A stretch of DNA of 64,000 bases, from contig NZ_CP009322.1 of assembly GCF_000959725.1 (NCBI RefSeq), forward strand, positions 1,240,001 to 1,304,000, in the 5' to 3' direction. Position numbers and translations under genes: made by a program. Shown here in pieces: positions 59,724-64,000 of this stretch; the first letter of the stretch is position 1; the number at the start of each line of letters is the position of its first letter. This DNA comes from Burkholderia gladioli. GTDB taxonomy: Bacteria > Pseudomonadota > Gammaproteobacteria > Burkholderiales > Burkholderiaceae. The notes beneath the pieces are model-generated. The model was not told where the DNA came from, made no database searches, and worked only from the letters and a program-made list of their open reading frames with translations.

Positions 59724-62681
59724 ATGACGAGACGCCGCCTGTTCGATAAGCGGGAGCCAGACTCCCGCAATGACGACGCCGATACGAGACACGCCCGAGC
59801 CGCACGGATGGCGCGCATCATGCGCCGCTGGTTCGGCGTGGCCGCGTTGCTGGCGTCGGGCCTGGCGAGCGCGCCTGCCGCGCTGGCTGCCGACGATGCA
59901 CCGGCGGCCCAGGCCGCCGCGCCCGCGGCATCCGTTCCCGCCGCCTCGCCGCTGAAGTCCGCCGCGCAACCGTCCTTCGCGCTCTATTACGGCAAGCAGC
60001 CTCCCGTCGAACTGCTGTCCGCCTACGACGCGGCGGTGGTCGAGCCCGACAGCGGCTTCGATCCGCTCGCGCATCCGCTGCCACACACCACCTGGTTCGC
60101 CTACGCCAGCGTCGGCGAGGTGCTGCCCTCGCGCGACTATTACGCGAGCATCCCGAAGAGCTGGTTCGCCGGCAGCAATGCCGCCTGGGCCTCGCGCGTG
60201 ATCGACCAGGGCCAGCCCGACTGGCCGGCCTTCTTCGTCGATCACGTGATCCGCCCGCTGTGGGAGAAGGGCTATCGCGGCTTCTTTCTCGACACGCTCG
60301 ATTCCTACCAGCTCGCCGCCACCACCGACGAGGCGCGTGCGCGCCAGCAGGCCGGGCTGGTCGCCGTGATCCGCGCGATCCGCGCGCGTTATCCGGCCGC
60401 GAAGCTGATCCTCAACCGCGGTTTCGAGATCCTCCCGCAGGTGCACGACCAGGTCTACGCGGTCGCCTTCGAATCGCTCTATCACGGCTGGAACCAGGCC
60501 CAGCAGCGCTACGTGGCGGTGCCGCAGGCCGATCGCGACTGGCTGCTCGGCCAGGCCAGGACGATCCGCTCGCAATACGGCCTGCCGGTGATCTCGATCG
60601 ACTACTGCGCGCCCGGCGATCGCGCCTGCTCGCGCGACGCGATCGAGCGGATCCGCGGCGACGGCCTGGTGCCCTATGTGACCGACGGGGCGCTGGCCAC
60701 CATGGGCGTGGGCGCGGTCGAGCCGCTCAAGCGCCGCATCCTGGTGCTGCAGGACCCGCCCGCGCGCACCGACCTGAACGTCTCGCCGGGCGTGCGCTAT
60801 CTGGCCATGCCGCTCAACTATCTCGGCTACCAGGTCGACTACGTGGACGCGCGCGGGGAACTGCCGGGCGGCGCCTTGTCGGACCGCTACGCCGGCATCG
60901 TGCTCTGGCTCAACAACGACGTGCCGCGCGGCGCCGCCTATCGTGCCTGGCTCGAGGCGCAGGTCGACGCGCACATGCCGATCGCCGTGTTCACCTCGTT
61001 CGGCACGCCGATGGACGTGCAGCTCGCGCGCAAGCTCGACCTGACCATGGTGGACGGCGCGCCGGCCAAGGGCCGCCTCGAGGTGGAGAACTACGACCCG
61101 CGGCTGATGGGCTTCGAGATGAAGCCGATGCCCGATCCGCGCGACTACACGGCGGTGCGGGCCGGTGCGCACAGCCGCTCGCTGCTGCGGCTACGCTCGG
61201 GCGCCTTCGAGATCGACGGCGCGGCGCTCACGCCCTGGGGCGGTTATGTGATGCGGCCGTTCGGCGTCTACTCGCTGGGCGCCGTCAACCAGTCGCGCTG
61301 GGTCACCCAGCCGCTCGAATTCCTGCGCGCCGCGCTGCGCCTGCCGGCCGACATGCCGGTGCCCGACACCACCACCGAGAACGGCCGCCGCCTGCTGATG
61401 TCGCATATCGACGGCGACGGTTTCGCCTCGCGCTCCGAATATTCGACCGCGGCCATGCCCAACGCCCCGGCCACGCCGCTGTATTCCGGCGACGAGCTGT
61501 ACCGGCTGCTGCGCGATTCGGGCATGCCGACCACGGTTTCGCTGATCGAGGGCGAGGTGAGCGACGAGGGCCCGTATCGCGCCTTCGCCGCGCATCTGCG
61601 CGGGATCGGCCGCAAGCTCTTCGAGCTGCCGAACGTCGAGGTGGCCACCCATACCTACACGCACCCGCTGCAATGGATGCGCGTGACGGGGCTGGGCGTG
61701 TCCGACGACGACGCGCCGGCCGAGGGCGGTGGCACCGCGAGTGCGAGCGGGCTGTCGATCGACATCCCCGGCTACCGCTTCAGCATCGACCGCGAGGTGG
61801 GTGGCTCGATCTCCTATATCGACCGCGAGATCGCGCCGGCCGCCAAGCCGGTGAAGATGGTGCTGTGGAGCGGCGACTGCCAGGTGCCCGCGCCGGTGCT
61901 GAAGGCGGCCTACCGCGCCGGGGTGCTGAACATGAACGGCGGCGACACGCTGATCACCAAAAGCTACCCGAGCTGGACCGCGATCGCGCCGCTGGGCGTG
62001 ATGAAGGACGGCTACTACCAGGTGTTCGCGCCGAACCAGAACGAGGAGCTCTACACCGACCTCTGGCACGGCCCGTTCTACGGCTTCACGCGCGTGCTGG
62101 AAACCTTCGCGATGACCGACGCGCCGATCCGCTTCAAGCCGATGGACATCTACTACCACATGTTCTCGGGCACCAAGCTGGCCTCGATGAAGGCGCTCGA
62201 GACCATCTTCAAGGCGGTGCTGGCGCAGCCGGTCACGCCGGTGTTCTCGTCCGATTACGCGCGCAAGGTGCTCGACTCGCTGGACATGAGCATCGCGCGC
62301 GACGGCGATGCCTGGGTGATCCGCGATGCCGGCCGCCTGCGCACGGTGCGCCTGCCGGCTGGCAAGGTGCCGGACCTGCGCGGTGCCACCGGCGTGGCCG
62401 GCTACGCGCCGGGCCCGGGCGGCACCTACGTGCACCTGAGCGGCAGCCAGGCGCGCTTCGGCGTGATCGACGTCGCCCAGGCGCCGCGCATCCCCTACCT
62501 GGCCGACGCGAACGGCTCGATCGAGAACTTCGAACGCAACGCGCGCGGTTTCTCCTTCGACCTGCATTCGCTGATCGCGCCGCAGTTCCGCCTGGCCAAT
62601 GCCGGCGCCTGCCGAGTCACCCGCCATCCGCTTGCTTCCACCCCTTCGAGCCTGCATGTTGACGTCGCCTGCGACATCTGA
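59724..62681 (+). CDS. pelA: PelA: Pel polysaccharide hydrolase/deacetylase
   Basis: A periplasmic protein of about 985 residues required for making Pel, a cationic galactosamine-rich exopolysaccharide. An N-terminal GH-type domain (YYGKQPPVELLSAYDAAVVE, GFFLDTLDSYQ, LNRGFEILPQ) is the alpha-1,4-N-acetylgalactosaminidase. It is followed by a reductase-like middle domain, then a carbohydrate-esterase deacetylase (LLMSHIDGDGF with the metal Asp, HTYTHPLQW with the metal His pair) and a beta C-terminal domain. The signal peptide lies at MRRWFGVAALLASGLAS, so ATG at 59808 (MARIM) is a good alternative start. TTG at 59691 is also in frame. GGAA precedes 59724. Confidence 0.9.
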   Translation: MTRRRLFDKREPDSRNDDADTRHARAARMARIMRRWFGVAALLASGLASAPAALAADDAPAAQAAAPAASVPAASPLKSAAQPSFALYYGKQPPVELLSAYDAAVVEPDSGFDPLAHPLPHTTWFAYASVGEVLPSRDYYASIPKSWFAGSNAAWASRVIDQGQPDWPAFFVDHVIRPLWEKGYRGFFLDTLDSYQLAATTDEARARQQAGLVAVIRAIRARYPAAKLILNRGFEILPQVHDQVYAVAFESLYHGWNQAQQRYVAVPQADRDWLLGQARTIRSQYGLPVISIDYCAPGDRACSRDAIERIRGDGLVPYVTDGALATMGVGAVEPLKRRILVLQDPPARTDLNVSPGVRYLAMPLNYLGYQVDYVDARGELPGGALSDRYAGIVLWLNNDVPRGAAYRAWLEAQVDAHMPIAVFTSFGTPMDVQLARKLDLTMVDGAPAKGRLEVENYDPRLMGFEMKPMPDPRDYTAVRAGAHSRSLLRLRSGAFEIDGAALTPWGGYVMRPFGVYSLGAVNQSRWVTQPLEFLRAALRLPADMPVPDTTTENGRRLLMSHIDGDGFASRSEYSTAAMPNAPATPLYSGDELYRLLRDSGMPTTVSLIEGEVSDEGPYRAFAAHLRGIGRKLFELPNVEVATHTYTHPLQWMRVTGLGVSDDDAPAEGGGTASASGLSIDIPGYRFSIDREVGGSISYIDREIAPAAKPVKMVLWSGDCQVPAPVLKAAYRAGVLNMNGGDTLITKSYPSWTAIAPLGVMKDGYYQVFAPNQNEELYTDLWHGPFYGFTRVLETFAMTDAPIRFKPMDIYYHMFSGTKLASMKALETIFKAVLAQPVTPVFSSDYARKVLDSLDMSIARDGDAWVIRDAGRLRTVRLPAGKVPDLRGATGVAGYAPGPGGTYVHLSGSQARFGVIDVAQAPRIPYLADANGSIENFERNARGFSFDLHSLIAPQFRLANAGACRVTRHPLASTPSSLHVDVACDI

Positions 62682-64000
62682 GCGCCAGCGGTTCTTTCCG
62701 CTGCCCGTGGTGCTGGTCCTCGGCGTGCTGATCGGCGCGCTGCTGCTGCTCGCCTATCCGCGCAGCAAGCTCGACGTGCGCGTGCTGGCCGGCACCGACA
62801 GCCTGTCGATCGCCTACCTGGAAGCCTGGCTGCGCATCGAGCCGAACAATGCCGAGGTGCAGGCGGTGCTCACTCGCGCCTACCTGCGCGGCGGGCGCAG
62901 CGCCGACGTGGCGCGCATGCTCGACCGGCTCGATGCCGCGCGGGACGCGTCGGCGCGCCAGAACGCGCTGGCGATCCGCATCTCGATCGCGCAGCGCAAG
63001 CTCTACGCGCTCAAGCCCGACGATCCGGCGCGCCCGGCACGGATCCGCGAACTCGACGCGCTGCTTGCGCAGGCGGTGGACCGCCCCTGGGACCTGGAGG
63101 CGCTCGGCGCCCTGGCGAGCCAGGCGCGCGGGCTCGGCGACAACGCGCTGGCCGGCCGCTATTACGCGCGGCTCGCGCAGCAGGATCCGGCGCATGCCGA
63201 TGCCTGGCTCGCCGAGCTGGCGGCCACCCGGCTCGGCGGCCAGGACTATCGCGCGGCCGCCGATGCCTGGTTCGCGCTGCAGGCGCGCGCCGCCACCCGG
63301 GCGGCGCGGCGCGATGCCTTCATCGCCGGCGTCAAGGCGCTGCAGTCGGGCAACGACATGGGCGGCGCGATGGCCGCCGCGCAGGCGCACCTGGGCGATC
63401 TCGGCGACGATCCCGACACGCTGCGCTTCCTGTCGAACGTGGCGCTCGCGGCGGGGCGGCCCGATCTGGCCGCGCAGTATGTGAAGCGCTTGCTGCAGGT
63501 GCTCGGCGATGCCGGTGCGCAATCCGGCGCGATGCGTCTCGCGAGCCTGCGCCTCGATGGCGCCATGGGCAGGGCGCTTACGGTTCAGCGCTCGGGCGAT
63601 AGCGCCGGCCCGGCGGCCGTGCACGCCGGCGGCACCGAGCACGACCAGCCGCTGATCGCCCATCGCAACGACCAGGGTCTGTGGCTGCGCGCGGCCTGGC
63701 TGCCGGCCGTGAAGCGCCGCGCGCTGCCGTTTCGCGACGCGGCGGCGCGTTCGGGCGAGGGCGTGCAACGGCTGCGGATCGCCTCGACCACCGCCTCGGC
63801 CTCGAGCGCGGATGGCAAGGTGGTGACGGGGCCGATCTCGGGTAGCGCGCCGGTTTCGGCGAACGCGCCCGCCGCGCCAGCGGACTCGGCCAGCACCACG
63901 CTCACGCCAGCCGTGCCGGTTTCGCCGCCTTCCGCCGCGGCGACCGACGCAGCCCCGAAGCAGAAGGCCGGCGATGCCGATTTCGCGCTGGCCTATCGCG
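62656..64000 (+). CDS. pelB: PelB: TPR scaffold and outer-membrane porin, partial (3' end outside window)
   Basis: The first 448 residues of a large protein, cut by the window edge. A membrane helix (VVLVLGVLIGALLLLAY, about 18-36) is followed by TPR-like helical pairs. In known PelB the TPR part binds PelA and the last 400 residues form the export barrel. The stretch at about 375-440 is Ala/Ser/Pro-rich. The start overlaps the pelA end by 26 bases, which indicates coupling. Assigned by position after pelA and by the membrane-anchored TPR layout. Confidence 0.8.
   Translation, partial: MLTSPATSERQRFFPLPVVLVLGVLIGALLLLAYPRSKLDVRVLAGTDSLSIAYLEAWLRIEPNNAEVQAVLTRAYLRGGRSADVARMLDRLDAARDASARQNALAIRISIAQRKLYALKPDDPARPARIRELDALLAQAVDRPWDLEALGALASQARGLGDNALAGRYYARLAQQDPAHADAWLAELAATRLGGQDYRAAADAWFALQARAATRAARRDAFIAGVKALQSGNDMGGAMAAAQAHLGDLGDDPDTLRFLSNVALAAGRPDLAAQYVKRLLQVLGDAGAQSGAMRLASLRLDGAMGRALTVQRSGDSAGPAAVHAGGTEHDQPLIAHRNDQGLWLRAAWLPAVKRRALPFRDAAARSGEGVQRLRIASTTASASSADGKVVTGPISGSAPVSANAPAAPADSASTTLTPAVPVSPPSAAATDAAPKQKAGDADFALAYR

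Overview
The window is high-GC DNA (roughly 68-70 %) with uniform gene style: ATG/GTG starts, many 4-base ATGA/GTGA overlaps, and long spurious open frames opposite real genes. The family mix (aromatic catabolism, several tripartite efflux systems, Burkholderia-type porin, Pel polysaccharide genes) points to a betaproteobacterium of the genus Burkholderia, most likely the plant-associated gladioli/glumae/plantarii group. The genus is inferred from gene content, not from a marker gene. No rRNA, tRNA, CRISPR array, transposase or phage gene was seen.

Layout. 1-4.4 kb: fumarylacetoacetate hydrolase-family enzyme, AraC regulator, and a TetR repressor divergent from an MFS exporter, with three tandem 18-bp operator units between them. 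4.6-10.2 kb: a MarR-FUSC-DUF1656-HlyD-outer membrane factor operon (AaeXAB type, for aromatic acids or toxic organic compounds). 10.6-17.3 kb: DUF2252 protein, zinc metallopeptidase, HD hydrolase, NYN-LOTUS protein, small membrane protein and a beta-lactamase-fold hydrolase. 17.4-19.8 kb: pcaHG (protocatechuate 3,4-dioxygenase) with divergent pcaQ. 19.9-21.4 kb: membrane GGDEF diguanylate cyclase.

21.5-29.25 kb is the most interesting region: an eight-gene minus-strand cluster that reads as a divergent Fap-type functional amyloid system. It has a FapF-like coiled-coil/beta-barrel secretion pore, a FapD-like C39 peptidase, a large Ser/Gly/Gln/Asn-rich repeat protein, a second repeat protein, three small Sec-exported proteins, and a VpsR-like sigma54 activator as last gene. 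A good -24/-12 sigma54 promoter lies just before the first gene. Four of the exported proteins share an Asp-x-x-Leu-x-x-x-(Arg)-Gly type motif that may be a processing or docking site for the C39 peptidase. The diguanylate cyclase next door makes a c-di-GMP to VpsR-like to sigma54 to amyloid circuit plausible.

29.7-38.0 kb: a five-gene RND efflux operon that carries its own OmpR-type response regulator and histidine kinase. 38.2-41.3 kb: Crp/Fnr regulator, acyl-CoA synthetase, cupin protein. 41.5-47.9 kb: DUF3857/transglutaminase protein, unknown protein, penicillin-binding carboxypeptidase, GNAT acetyltransferase, lone cobF, porin. 48.3-53.8 kb: Tat-exported esterase, then FAN1-type nuclease overlapping an XPD/DinG-type iron-sulfur helicase. 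53.8-59.1 kb: acyl-CoA-dehydrogenase-like flavoprotein, MocR regulator, a 16-bp minisatellite, methyltransferase, aldo/keto reductase. 59.6-64.0 kb: start of a Pel exopolysaccharide operon (pelA, then pelB running off the window). The window thus holds two candidate biofilm-matrix systems, one protein and one polysaccharide. Positions 1-178 hold no gene I can support.
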